A stretch of 49,565 bases of DNA from NCBI GenBank assembly GCA_016841825.1, contig JAENYK010000023.1:1-49565 (forward strand), written 5' to 3'. The notes under the pieces were generated by a model that saw only the letters and a list, made by a program, of their open reading frames with translations, searched no databases and had not been told where the DNA came from. Of this stretch, positions 26,233-35,191 are shown piece after piece; within the stretch, counting starts at the first letter, position 1; every line of letters starts with the position of its first letter. The position numbers were made by a program, and so were the translations under genes. The DNA comes from Halothermothrix sp. Its GTDB lineage: Bacteria > Bacillota > Halanaerobiia > DY22613.

Positions 26233-28008
26233 CTAAGCATAGATATCAGAAAGTTCAATATCAACTCTGTCAATAGTATCCTCATTTATAAAATTAGTTA
26301 TATCAACCATATTCTCCGGCAATTTCCCGGTTGGTAGATAGATGGTAAACTCACTGCCTTCCCCATATTCACTGATCAGCCCAACAGAGCCATTATGCAG
26401 TTCAGTCAAAAGTTTAACTATATAAAGCCCCAGACCGCTTCCTTCATGAATCCTACGAAAAGATTTATCCACTTGATGAAAACGTTCAAAAATAATCTTT
26501 TGTTTATCCACCGGAATCCCGATGCCTGTATCTTTGACAGATACAATTACTCCATCATTTTTTAGACTAAGGTTCACCCAGATCTCATCATTATGTTCCG
26601 TAAATTTTAGTGCATTGGAGATTAGATTGAGCACGATTCTTTCCACAAGAAATGGGTCACATACGATAATTTTCTGTTGTTTTTCAGAATTAAAATGTAA
26701 TATTCGTTCCTTTTCAGCAGTGTAGTCTGCGACCGAATCGACAATCTTCTGTATAAGTTGAACAATATCGCAAGGTTGTTTTTTAATCTTAAATTGGTTA
26801 GAATTAATTTTGGTAACATCAATGATATTGTCTACCAGTTTTAACATTCGAAAAATATTCTGCTTAATAACGTGTAAGTACTTTTTTGAATGTCCCGAAC
26901 TGGCTTCCGGAGAATAAAAAGTTAACATTTGAATGGCTGAGAACATTAAGTTCAAAGGTGTTCTCATCTCATGAGAAAGATTAGCAAAAAACTGAGTGAT
27001 CAACTTATTATATTCCAGTTGATGTTGTAAGATTTTTCGTCTTGTAATATCAATACCTGAGCAGAGTATTCCTTCAAATCTATCCTGCTCATCCTTTAAA
27101 CTAGTACATGTCCACAAAATCTCCCTTTCTTCCAACTTATTGTTAATGATTGAGCATTCACAATGACCAACATTTTGAGTAGTTTTATTAAGCATAGTGC
27201 TAAATTTTTGTTCTACTTTATATAAATCCTCCTGCTTGACATAATTAAAAAAATTTTTCCCTTCAATCTCACTAATTGAATGACCAAAAATTTCAGTTCC
27301 TTTCTTATTTATCATCTTTATCCGATGATTTTTATCAAGGATTAGGACGATAACTTCTGCCACTCCCAAATATCTCTGAAGCTTCTCTTTCTCCTTCTGT
27401 AGTTCTTCATTCCTCTTCTGTAAATTATTGTGCATTATATGTCCCTGTGTCGACTCATAAACAATCATCAGAATGGCAATTAAAGAGACCATCGAAAACA
27501 GATACATAGAGACAGATATTGTGAGATACTTCTGCAAAGGAAATGACAAAAAAATTAAAGAAATAATAGTCTTAGTCAAGAAATATATACTAAAAACTTT
27601 TAAAGCTTTTTTGATGTTGACCAAATCCTGATAAAATATTAACTTCTCTCTAAGAGAAGCCGCAAATACTATGGGTAAAAGAATATTTGTGAGTAAACAG
27701 AATCCGATAACCCCTCCATTTAAATATAGTCGAAAAATAGTCGGAAAAAGTCCAGTCAGAATACCAGGAACCCATCCACCTAAATAAGCAGATAGATAAA
27801 TTGGCACACTGCTCAAATAGTATAATGTATCTCCTTCTTTTATCGGATCTAACATAACCAGAACAGCCATCAATCCATTGGTCAGTGTTAAAATTAAATT
27901 TAAAACCAATTTATATTTTCTCTTTTTTATTAAAGTGGACTTTATTCTAACAGTTATCAAAACTAAAAAAACCATAAGGGTCATATTATGAAAAAACGAG
28001 ATTAACAT
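26233..28008 (-). CDS. PAS-domain sensor histidine kinase with LytS-type 5TM receptor
   Basis: 591 residues. The N-terminal 190 residues are membrane-embedded, and the motif YLSAYLGGWVPGILTGLFPTIFRLYLNGG marks the 5TM receptor of the LytS/YhcK type. A short coiled coil (NNLQKRNEELQKEKEKLQRY) leads to a PAS domain (about 205-325). HisKA follows with FFANLSHEMRTPLNLMFSA, then the ATPase with N box LNLISNALKFTEHND, G1 VKDTGIGIP, F box FERFHQVDKSFRR and G2 GSGLGLYI. No response regulator is adjacent, so it is an orphan kinase. The ending after YLPTG is about 30 residues, not a receiver domain. AAGGAGA precedes the ATG. Confidence 0.9.
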   Translation of the reverse strand: MLISFFHNMTLMVFLVLITVRIKSTLIKKRKYKLVLNLILTLTNGLMAVLVMLDPIKEGDTLYYLSSVPIYLSAYLGGWVPGILTGLFPTIFRLYLNGGVIGFCLLTNILLPIVFAASLREKLIFYQDLVNIKKALKVFSIYFLTKTIISLIFLSFPLQKYLTISVSMYLFSMVSLIAILMIVYESTQGHIMHNNLQKRNEELQKEKEKLQRYLGVAEVIVLILDKNHRIKMINKKGTEIFGHSISEIEGKNFFNYVKQEDLYKVEQKFSTMLNKTTQNVGHCECSIINNKLEEREILWTCTSLKDEQDRFEGILCSGIDITRRKILQHQLEYNKLITQFFANLSHEMRTPLNLMFSAIQMLTFYSPEASSGHSKKYLHVIKQNIFRMLKLVDNIIDVTKINSNQFKIKKQPCDIVQLIQKIVDSVADYTAEKERILHFNSEKQQKIIVCDPFLVERIVLNLISNALKFTEHNDEIWVNLSLKNDGVIVSVKDTGIGIPVDKQKIIFERFHQVDKSFRRIHEGSGLGLYIVKLLTELHNGSVGLISEYGEGSEFTIYLPTGKLPENMVDITNFINEDTIDRVDIELSDIYA

Positions 28009-28139
28009 GTGTTATCGTCTCCTTAATCGGAAAATGTACTAATTCTTAGGCCCAATTTTTATATATTTCTATTTTTCTACATATCACCAAAAAATCCTCT
28101 CTGTTTTTTACATATGTTGACTATTTTTTTGTACAAAAC

Positions 28140-28185
28140 AAAAAGGTCTTCAACGTGTTCGTTTACAATTGTCAAATACCTTTTT
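28140..28185. repeat. Orphan inverted repeat with terminal AAAAAGGT / ACCTTTTT arms
   Basis: Eight-base perfect outer arms enclose weaker internal complementarity (TTCAAC near TTGTAAAC on the other side). Either strand would give a hairpin with a T-run, a terminator-like design, but no gene ends here. Confidence 0.45.
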
Positions 28186-28478
28186 ATAATTACATGTGAT
28201 TATAGTCATATGTATGCTAATTTTATATCAATTTAGTAATAATTTTAAATTACAATTTAATATTTGTAAATTTCCGTAACTTCCACAAAAATTTAGCGGT
28301 ATCATCCGGTACTATCCTTAACTCCAGAAGTCAACAGCATTCCAACCACCTTCTGAACAAACTAGTTAATAGAAATATTACATGCTTGCCCTATTCACAT
28401 CTAGAGACTGACATCCGCAAAAAACTAAAGGGTAATTCAGTAAATACAATTATTTTTTGGGTTATAATAAGTAAAATA

Positions 28479-28507
28479 TTGACATTTTAAAGAAAATATA
28501 TTATAAT
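28479..28507 (+). promoter_or_regulatory. Consensus sigma-A promoter of the TolC-like gene
   Basis: TTGACA and TATAAT are perfect hexamers with a 17-base spacer. The predicted start is near 28514, giving a leader of about 125 bases. Confidence 0.8.
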
Positions 28508-28640
28508 AAAACAGTAAACAAATTTAATGGAAAAGAAGTGACTGTATAACCAATACATATTTTGGTCTTTCACTTTCCCACTATCATCACTAGAATTTCA
28601 ATCTTCAAATTAATCCAAATTTTAAGAAAGGGTGATTTTT

Positions 28641-29879
28641 GTGAGAAAAATACAAATCATTATCATTACTTTTGGAATTCTCTTCCTTGTGTCAACAGCA
28701 GTCTTTGCTGCAAAACAAGACATATCTTTAGAAGAGATGGTTAGAGTAGGTCTGGAAAATGTAACACTCTCTACTGATCTTTCTCCAGAGTTAAGCTTAT
28801 CTCAAGACGGATTTGACATCAACATTAATCTAAACCAGGATATACTAACCGATATTCCCGGGAGTATTAGTTTAAACAGTGGAATTGTCTGGGACCCTTT
28901 TAAAGATAAAACATATCTCACTAACCAACAACTAATCACCGATTTAACTCGGCAGGCAGAAATTGTAGATAATACAGAACAGTTAATTAATACCTATTAT
29001 CTATACTATACCTACCATAATGTCGTCAAAACTTACAAAGAATATGAAAAACACCTCCAGGAATTCATTGATACAAGATCCCAGGAAATGATTAATCCTG
29101 CATACATAGAAAAGTTTAATCTTGAATTACTCTCTTATGAAAATGACTTAAATCTACTGGGTGAGGAAATACGCTGGAAATTACAGTTATCATCTGACTG
29201 TGAACCAAATCTCAGTACTCCTCAACCTTTTAGTGCTCATCGGGAAATTACTTTAGACCAATTAATAAACATTACTACTTTGGAGAAAGTTTTAACAACT
29301 AATTTAAGATTAAGAAAAGCCAGATTAACTCTGGAGAATACGCTTAAAAACTCCACAGCTAACCTAATCGACATTGACCCAATTCGTTTTGAAACCAGTT
29401 TACAATACACCGAAAACTGTTTAACACCTGCATTAACCATAAGAAGTAAGATTAAATCCCTGGGAACAGATATTAATCCATCAATTAGTTTTTCGCAGAA
29501 TTCTATACACCTTAATGTAAGTGCTCAATTATATGATTCTTTACAAGCCACCGACGACACCAGTATTCAATCTCGCCATGATGCAGAACAGACTGAATAT
29601 ATGCTAAAAATGAACTTTTTGCAAACCCGGGACAAACTGACTCAATCCTATTTACAACTAAACCTAATTAATAGAGAAATCAATACCTTAGAACAGGATA
29701 CGAAATACGCAAAGAGCAACACTAACCCCAATCAATATCTAAATTTACAATTAACCATCCTGGAGAATAAAATTAATTATCATTTCCTACTTAACCAGGT
29801 AATCAAAGGATATCTTCATTTATATATTTTGCGGGATCAAGAAAATTTTAGCATAAAAAATATTATGATTAGTCAATAA
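28641..29879 (+). CDS. Secreted TolC-like protein (putative outer-membrane efflux channel)
   Basis: 412 residues. The signal peptide is hydrophobic (IIIITFGILFLVSTAVFAA) with likely cleavage after VFAA. The mature protein begins ISLEEMVRVGLENVTLS, the opening pattern of TolC-family proteins. Two halves follow, each with short beta-like segments (DININLNQD; SISFSQNSIHLNVSAQLYD) and long amphipathic helices, consistent with the duplicated TolC layout. Identity to named proteins is not claimed. AAAGGGTG lies six bases before the GTG at 28641, so the GTG at 28632 is rejected. No membrane-fusion protein or RND/ABC pump is adjacent. If right, it implies an outer membrane, as in Halanaerobiales. Confidence 0.6.
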   Translation: MRKIQIIIITFGILFLVSTAVFAAKQDISLEEMVRVGLENVTLSTDLSPELSLSQDGFDININLNQDILTDIPGSISLNSGIVWDPFKDKTYLTNQQLITDLTRQAEIVDNTEQLINTYYLYYTYHNVVKTYKEYEKHLQEFIDTRSQEMINPAYIEKFNLELLSYENDLNLLGEEIRWKLQLSSDCEPNLSTPQPFSAHREITLDQLINITTLEKVLTTNLRLRKARLTLENTLKNSTANLIDIDPIRFETSLQYTENCLTPALTIRSKIKSLGTDINPSISFSQNSIHLNVSAQLYDSLQATDDTSIQSRHDAEQTEYMLKMNFLQTRDKLTQSYLQLNLINREINTLEQDTKYAKSNTNPNQYLNLQLTILENKINYHFLLNQVIKGYLHLYILRDQENFSIKNIMISQ

Positions 29880-29917
29880 AAATAAATTAGTTTCTAGAAA
29901 TTTTTGTAATTTTATTA

Positions 29918-29946
29918 TTGACAAATTAAGGTATTTATTTTATAAT
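29918..29946 (+). promoter_or_regulatory. Consensus sigma-A promoter of the small secreted protein gene
   Basis: TTGACA and TATAAT, both perfect, are separated by 17 bases. The predicted start near 29953 falls after the first in-frame ATG at 29949, so that ATG cannot be the translation start. Confidence 0.85.
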
Positions 29947-30011
29947 AAATGTATAGAAGTAAGCTTTGGGTTTTTTTCTATAATATGAAAAATAATAAGG
30001 GGGTACATAAA

Positions 30012-30473
30012 ATGAGAAAAGCCAAAATTTTACTCTTTGCATTTGCTTTGATTATGATTTTGTCCATAAGTGTATCAGCTGATCTTTATTGTGTAACCAC
30101 TGCTACTGGTAATTACCATTCCTGGACACACAAGACTGGTATGAACAACAACAGTAGTCTACCTGTCGAGTTTGGTTATGGCGAAACCATTACTGATACT
30201 AAAACCTGGGAGATAGGTTGTAGTGCTGGATATAAAGGTATAGTTGAAGGACATATTAACTACAACTCCAGTCATCAGGTTTCTATTTCTACTACTATTG
30301 ATGTAACAATTCCTGCATATACCGGATGGCATCTATATGCGGTTACCTATTGGTATTATCAAGATGGTGAAATCTGGGATGATCCATGGTATGCAGGACC
30401 ATCATTGGTCGGTTATTTTACCTCTGACAAGCCTCTTTCCAGTTGGTGGGAAACAGACTCTTTCGCTCTGTAA
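30012..30473 (+). CDS. Small secreted protein of unknown family
   Basis: 153 residues. A signal peptide (ILLFAFALIMILSISVSA) is followed by a mature protein of about 130 residues rich in Tyr, Trp, Ser and Thr with little charge: CVTTATGNYHSWTHKTG, GCSAGYKGIVEGHINYNSS, HQVSISTTIDVTIPAYTGWHLYAVTYWYYQDGE. The alternating polar/aromatic pattern predicts a beta-sandwich or beta-barrel. There are two cysteines, about 45 residues apart, in the mature part. AAGGGGGT lies seven bases before the ATG at 30012. The perfect promoter suggests high expression. I do not recognise the family. The TolC-like gene upstream could be related to its export, but that is a guess. Confidence 0.75.
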   Translation: MRKAKILLFAFALIMILSISVSADLYCVTTATGNYHSWTHKTGMNNNSSLPVEFGYGETITDTKTWEIGCSAGYKGIVEGHINYNSSHQVSISTTIDVTIPAYTGWHLYAVTYWYYQDGEIWDDPWYAGPSLVGYFTSDKPLSSWWETDSFAL

Positions 30474-30507
30474 GATAGGATTTGCTAGCAACAATTCCTG
30501 AGCTTCG

Positions 30508-30595
30508 GGGCTTCAGATAGGGATTCAACCCCACCTGAAGTTGAACAAGGCAGCTCCAACTTATAGAAGTAGGAGTCATAGAACTTAGATATATT
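30508..30595 (+). repeat. Structured repeat, copy 1 (IS200/IS605 right-end / omega-RNA-like)
   Basis: Two hairpins. CTTCAG...GGG pairs with CCC...CTGAAG around ATTCAA. Then CTCCAACTT pairs with AAGTAGGAG around ATAG (one mismatch). A conserved tail TCATAGAAC-TAGATATA follows. Copy 2 at 43709-43798 is about 85 percent identical and keeps both hairpins. The second hairpin and following GGAGTCATAGAAC resemble the right end of TnpB-encoding IS605-type elements, where it forms part of the guide-RNA scaffold. No tnpB or tnpA frame is adjacent. Confidence 0.6.
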
Positions 30596-30708
30596 TACCA
30601 GACAAAATTACTAAATAATCCTTTAATACCTCAAAGCTTACTTCGGCAAAACTTTTGTCCTGTGAAATATAGAAATTTTTGTTTACTTATAATAGATACT
30701 TTATAAGC

Positions 30709-30749
30709 AGACGAAAACCTCCAGTTAGTCTACCTGAAGGTTTTCGTCT
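30709..30749. terminator. Long hairpin, terminator at the end of the grd operon or of the rightward transcript
   Basis: AGACGAAAACCTCCAG and CTGAAGGTTTTCGTCT form a 16-bp stem with one wobble pair and a 9-base loop. No strong T-run follows on either strand, so termination efficiency is uncertain. It lies about 260 bases past grdD. Confidence 0.55.
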
Positions 30750-31006
30750 ATCTTAAGCATTCTTCATAGTTAAGTCGTGTTAACATCAAGTTATCTGGGC
30801 TTAAGTTACAGGATAAGCAATACACTCTAAGCAAATTGTATCAACCAGGGTGGTGCACAACCACCAGCTGCAATTCCACAAATTCCAGGATTAATTCGCT
30901 CCAAAATTATGCTTATGGAGATCACTTAAGATTTGCTTATTAGTAGACCGTGGTCGCTTAACTAAAAAGCTTTCATCTCTTAACGTTAACGTAAATGGCA
31001 AGTAGT

Positions 31007-32161
31007 TTATGAGATATATCCTGCTTTTATTAGAATTTCTTTTGCTCTATCTCCTTCCGCTATTGGAACCAACACTACCGGGCCAGTACATCCCATACCT
31101 GTTTCAGCATAGATACCTGCCTTCCAGACTGCTTTTACTGCCTCATCAATCTGCAAGATATCCACACCAGGTATCTCCTCATCCACGATTACCTTGGGTG
31201 GTGCCTGAATTCCCTGGTTTTGCGTAATAGCACCAGTCTTGCCCAAATCGGCAAGCATTTCAGTCAAACCAGCTTTTTTGGCAGCCTGAATCTCTTTAGT
31301 AGCCACATCAGTAATCCTCCCTGCAGCTACTTCAGCTGCATAACGGATAGCATTGGCTACTACTGGAGCACCAGAAGCCCTGGATAGAATACAAATAATC
31401 ATTGGAAAATCTTCTCCAACACCTGGACCATAACCGTAACCTATAGCTTCATAGCTTCCCCCGGTGGTAAAACTGGAAAAAATCTTCATCAAAAGATTAC
31501 CCGTCAATGTATCAGTAACCATAACATCCGGGGTTCCCAACAACAAATCATTCCCCCTCATGACTATTCCACCATCAGCACGTACAGACTCAGTAAAGTG
31601 GATACCATAACCATTGGTTTGTAAATCTTTAAGAATTTTTTCGCACTGTCGAGCACCATCAACATTTAAAATTCCAACTTGAGGTTCAGCTATACCTACA
31701 GCCTTAGCAGCTGCTACCCCATAAAGAGCATTCTTCACCATAGCCCCGACCCGGTTAGTATCCGATGTACCGGTCGTAGTCGCAACAATCATCTCTCGAC
31801 CAATACCCGGAGTAATTACCCGACCGACAGTAGATACCCCAATTGGGAAATTATAGTGCATAGTAACAGCAGCATCTGCCGCACCGCTCTTTAATAACTC
31901 TTCCATCTTTTCATGAGCTTCCTTTTCACAATCAGTCGCGTAGAGTTCCAAAGTGGTATCACAATCCGGACCGATAAGGATCACTTCCAGATCACTATTG
32001 CGGGCCTGAGCCAGTTCAGCACCTTTAACCAGTTCCAAATATCCATGTTCGCTACCACCAGTGGTCAGAATTACTCTGGTCTTCTTACCAAAAGAACCGG
32101 TCTCAATAGCTTCAGCAATCTGGTTAAATATTTGTCCTAACTGTTTTTTCTTATCTGGCAC
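31007..32161 (-). CDS. grdD: Glycine reductase component C, GrdD subunit
   Basis: 384 residues. With GrdC it forms protein C, which takes the carboxymethyl-selenoether from GrdA and releases acetyl phosphate for ATP synthesis. The sequence has the PlsX/phosphotransacetylase-like fold of GrdD, and the motif AETGMGCTGPVVLV near the C-terminus carries the conserved cysteine that carries the acetyl thioester. VRADGGIVMRGNDLLLGTPDVMVTDTLTGNLLMK is the PlsX-like central region. The start is GTG after AGGAGGTGATATT. It is the last gene of the operon, 28 bases after grdC. Confidence 0.95.
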   Translation of the reverse strand: MPDKKKQLGQIFNQIAEAIETGSFGKKTRVILTTGGSEHGYLELVKGAELAQARNSDLEVILIGPDCDTTLELYATDCEKEAHEKMEELLKSGAADAAVTMHYNFPIGVSTVGRVITPGIGREMIVATTTGTSDTNRVGAMVKNALYGVAAAKAVGIAEPQVGILNVDGARQCEKILKDLQTNGYGIHFTESVRADGGIVMRGNDLLLGTPDVMVTDTLTGNLLMKIFSSFTTGGSYEAIGYGYGPGVGEDFPMIICILSRASGAPVVANAIRYAAEVAAGRITDVATKEIQAAKKAGLTEMLADLGKTGAITQNQGIQAPPKVIVDEEIPGVDILQIDEAVKAVWKAGIYAETGMGCTGPVVLVPIAEGDRAKEILIKAGYIS

Positions 32162-32189
32162 AATATCACCTCCTGGATTGGCTGCCCAA

Positions 32190-33731
32190 TTAATCTTCTT
32201 TAAGCAAAATTTCTGCTAATTGACGCATTGCATCAGCAACCATCGTCTTCAGAGCAGTATCATCCTGACCTGCGGCTGCTTCTTCTATAATACCTGCATT
32301 TCGCTCCATAACAAAAGAAGTACCATCAAACAAGTTGGTCATCCGTCCCAGGAAAAGACTACCTTTACCTATAATCATTGCTCTTTGAATCTGGCCTGCT
32401 TTCATCAACTTCAGAGCTGGACCGATGAACGGAACACCAGATGGAATATGACCTTGAGTCGGAGCATACCCAGGCATACCATGTTTCTCAACAAAGTTCA
32501 TAATCTCAGCCCGTTCCAGATCTCCACGTTTTACTCCCAAAGCAGCAATCATCTTATAGTTAGCTTCCGGTACATTTCCGGCTCCAGCAGGTTTTGTAAT
32601 CTCTGGATTCTGCATCTCTACGGAATATCTATCAATATCGGTAATCTTTAAATTACCTCTATCCAGTGGATCGGTTACCAATGAAGTAATCACTGCCTGA
32701 GGAGAAGAACCGGTACCAACGGTATGCCGTCCAACCAGATCGGTTCTAATAATCGGACTCTCACCGTCATTAGCAGTAATTAAAATTGCAAAAGCACCTA
32801 AACAATCTTCTAACAATGGTACACCTTTGGCAATATGATCTTTACCATTCATACCCAATTTGGCAACAGCACCTCCAGCGATCACAGCAACTTTCTGATA
32901 AACACCAGCCTTTACCAGGGAAGCGGCATTGATCAGAGCATGGGCAGGAGCAGCGCAAAAACTCCGGACATCACAACCGCTTGCATTTACACAGCCAGCA
33001 CCTTCAGCCATAGCTTTAGCAAAGTTACCACCCCCACGTTGATTCACATCACCACATGCTTCTTCTGAAGCTTCAATCACATATTCGATATCGGTAATAT
33101 CATAACCTAGTCTCCCCAAATTCAACAATGCTAAAATGCCAGAAGCTTTAGTCATTGAGTTTTCTAACATCACATGAGCATTTAAATTTGGATCAGTGTC
33201 ATGAGCCTGTTTTACACAACCAATAAGTTTATGTTCAAAATATAAACCATCTGCCACATGTTTGTTCACTAATTCGTCAATCTCATTAAACTCTACCCCT
33301 TCGCTCAAAGCCTTCAGGTCTTTGTCTTTGAAGATCGGATGAATTTTTAATTTAGCTTTAACCAATTCTGTAAATTCTTGAGTCAATTTTACCAGATCAA
33401 AACTGTCATACATCTTTACCAGACCTAAGAATTCATCCTCCGGCATTATCTCACCCTGAGCTCCAAAGCGAGATGCATCTGCTACAGGATTATCATACCA
33501 TGGTTCTGCAATATTTCCCAGTTCATCAGGCAGCAGATTACCTATATAGGCCTGGTTCGGGGCATAGCCAACACAGGCTTCAAAACTTCTCAAATGCCCG
33601 GGGATCTGCTTTAAATATTCTGCATTAGGATCTTTTTGTCGGGTCTGAGTCTGTGTAGAACCATATTGAAAAAGAGTAGAAGGAGCTTGAACCAGTATAT
33701 AACTGGCTCCTTTAACTACAGGTAGTGTCAT
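32190..33731 (-). CDS. grdC: Glycine reductase component C, GrdC subunit
   Basis: 513 residues, typical for GrdC. The protein has a thiolase/ketoacyl-synthase-like body (GAGCVNASGCDVRSFCAAPAHALINAASLVKAG with the active-site-region cysteines; VAVIAGGAVAKLGMNGKDHI; GHIPSGVPFIGPALKLM). It pairs with GrdD to convert the carboxymethyl-Sec intermediate on GrdA into acetyl phosphate. GGAGGTGAC precedes the ATG. The 114-base gap after grdB carries no recognisable terminator. Confidence 0.95.
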   Translation of the reverse strand: MTLPVVKGASYILVQAPSTLFQYGSTQTQTRQKDPNAEYLKQIPGHLRSFEACVGYAPNQAYIGNLLPDELGNIAEPWYDNPVADASRFGAQGEIMPEDEFLGLVKMYDSFDLVKLTQEFTELVKAKLKIHPIFKDKDLKALSEGVEFNEIDELVNKHVADGLYFEHKLIGCVKQAHDTDPNLNAHVMLENSMTKASGILALLNLGRLGYDITDIEYVIEASEEACGDVNQRGGGNFAKAMAEGAGCVNASGCDVRSFCAAPAHALINAASLVKAGVYQKVAVIAGGAVAKLGMNGKDHIAKGVPLLEDCLGAFAILITANDGESPIIRTDLVGRHTVGTGSSPQAVITSLVTDPLDRGNLKITDIDRYSVEMQNPEITKPAGAGNVPEANYKMIAALGVKRGDLERAEIMNFVEKHGMPGYAPTQGHIPSGVPFIGPALKLMKAGQIQRAMIIGKGSLFLGRMTNLFDGTSFVMERNAGIIEEAAAGQDDTALKTMVADAMRQLAEILLKED

Positions 33732-33845
33732 AAAATGTCACCTCCAATTAAAGTCGCATTACAGTAAACTGTTAATACCTCACTGAAATGTCGTTAAATA
33801 AAAGGGGTAATGAGTAATCTGATAACTACCCATTACCCACCTATC

Positions 33846-35156
33846 CTAATCTTCAAACACAGTTTGTTCGTGTATTTCAGTCTCTAAAGCTCGCAAAGAT
33901 TTTTCAACCAGGGCACGACGCAGTTTCTTCTCTTCAGTGCAATCCATTTTCGGATTGCCCAATGGATAAGGAATCGCGATAGCAGGGACGATTCTGTTCG
34001 CACCTACAGTTAAGGAGATTGGAACCACGGTAGCCACATGAACTACGGGGATACCTGCACGTTCAATCTCTTTTACCATCGTTGCACCGCAACGAGTACA
34101 GGTTCCTCAGGTACTGGTTAAAATAACTGCTTCAACACCATCGGCAACCAGATCTTTAGTAATGTCAGCTGCATATTTCTTAGCATTAGCAACAGAAGTA
34201 CCATTACCAACAGTTGCATACCAGTAATCGTGCAGAGTACCAATTTTTCCTTCTCCTACCATCTCTTTTACAACATCCAGAGGTACTACTCGATCTGCAT
34301 CCTGATTAGCATAAACCGGGTCATAACCACCATGAGCAGTTTCACTGTTATCCTCAGTAAATTCCAAAAGATCAGTTAATTTATATTTCCCATACTTAGA
34401 TGCACTGGAAGATTCAATCCGGTCAGGATTACCTTTAGGTACGATACCACCAGAGGTAACCAGAGCGACTTTAGCTTTGCTAATATCGGCAACCGGAGGA
34501 TTTGGAGCAACCCGATCAAAATCAGGCATTGGATACTCGGTCTTAAATTCTTCAGTTTTCAATTTTCTAATTAGCATTTCAACAGCTCTCAACGAACCTC
34601 GCTTTTCAGCGAAGAAATTCTTCCGAATACCCCGCGGAAAATAACCTGCTGCTTCAGGGCTACCAACTTCACCATCTGTCTCAATAAATTTCTTCACAAA
34701 ATTGATTATAGCAGGAACGGCCTTTCTCATACCAGCAGCGGAGTCAGCAGTTGGTATGATATATGCATATTTGGCGAAAATCTCAACACCTGGATTTTCT
34801 TCGTACATGGCTGTAATTACCGGAATACCCTTTTCAGCTGCAACTTCTGCTACATGACCACAAGCCATCCCGTAACGACCAGCGTTAAAAGCAGGGCCAG
34901 CAATCACCAGATCAGGCTTAACTTCATCCAGATAATTCTGAATGGCAGCTTTCGCCTCATCTAGATTTTCGTTGAAGTAACTATCACCACAGATTACTGT
35001 ATTAACAATCTCAGCAACTTCCTTCAAACCTTGATTCAAAGCCATCCCCGGTCCTACCTGGCCTTCTTTAATCATTGGAGATATATCAGCTTTATCTTCA
35101 CCACCAATTTGACCAAAGAATTGGTTCAAATAATGTAAGATCCGTCTTTTACTCAT
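33846..35156 (-). CDS. grdB: Selenocysteine-containing glycine reductase component B, GrdB subunit
   Basis: 436 residues when the in-frame UGA at 34109-34107 is read as selenocysteine (residue 350); simple frame-calling splits it in two. The context VEAVILTST-Sec-GTCTRCGATMVKEIE is the GrdB active site, with the conserved downstream CTRCG. GrdB is the substrate-specific subunit that attacks glycine (held by the GrdE pyruvoyl group) and passes a carboxymethyl group to GrdA. Twelve bases after the UGA is a perfect hairpin with a GGU loop, the expected bacterial SECIS element. AGGGGGGAAAACG precedes the ATG. It follows grdA by 35 bases. Confidence 0.96.
34080..34094 (-). promoter_or_regulatory. 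SECIS-like hairpin in grdB
   Basis: On the minus strand CGTTGC-GGT-GCAACG forms a perfect 6-bp stem with a GGU apical loop, starting 12 bases after the UGA. A GGU-containing apical loop at about this distance is the known requirement for SelB binding in bacterial selenoprotein mRNAs. Confidence 0.7.
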
Positions 35157-35191
35157 CGTTTTCCCCCCTTCACCCGGGACTTGATTATCAT

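Larger units (their letters stand above)
28009..28640. other. Divergent intergenic region between the orphan kinase and TolC-like genes
   Basis: Very AT-rich. It holds the leftward kinase promoter region (no clear hexamers found), an orphan inverted repeat at 28140-28185, and a consensus promoter for the TolC-like gene at 28479-28507. No coding frame in 28200-28450 is supportable. Confidence 0.6.
30474..31006. other. Intergenic region between the small secreted protein and grdD
   Basis: Convergent region. It holds the first copy of the structured repeat (30508-30595), a long hairpin terminator (30709-30749) and a 32-codon minus-strand mini-frame (30827-30925). The remainder shows nothing I can support. 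Confidence 0.6.

Noticed and set aside
30508-30595. tRNA-like T-arm (GGATTCAACCCC) in the structured repeat
   Set aside because: The TTCAA-like loop is suggestive, but there is no acceptor stem, D-arm or anticodon arm, and the same unit recurs with a different flank, so a tRNA is excluded.
30827-30925. Ribosomally made bacteriocin precursor
   Set aside because: No ribosome-binding site, modification enzyme, protease or transporter is next to it; kept only as a low-interest observation.
34107-35156. Premature stop / pseudogene calls for grdB and grdA
   Set aside because: The UGA codons sit exactly at the known Sec positions, the downstream frames stay intact and homologous, and SECIS-like hairpins follow.
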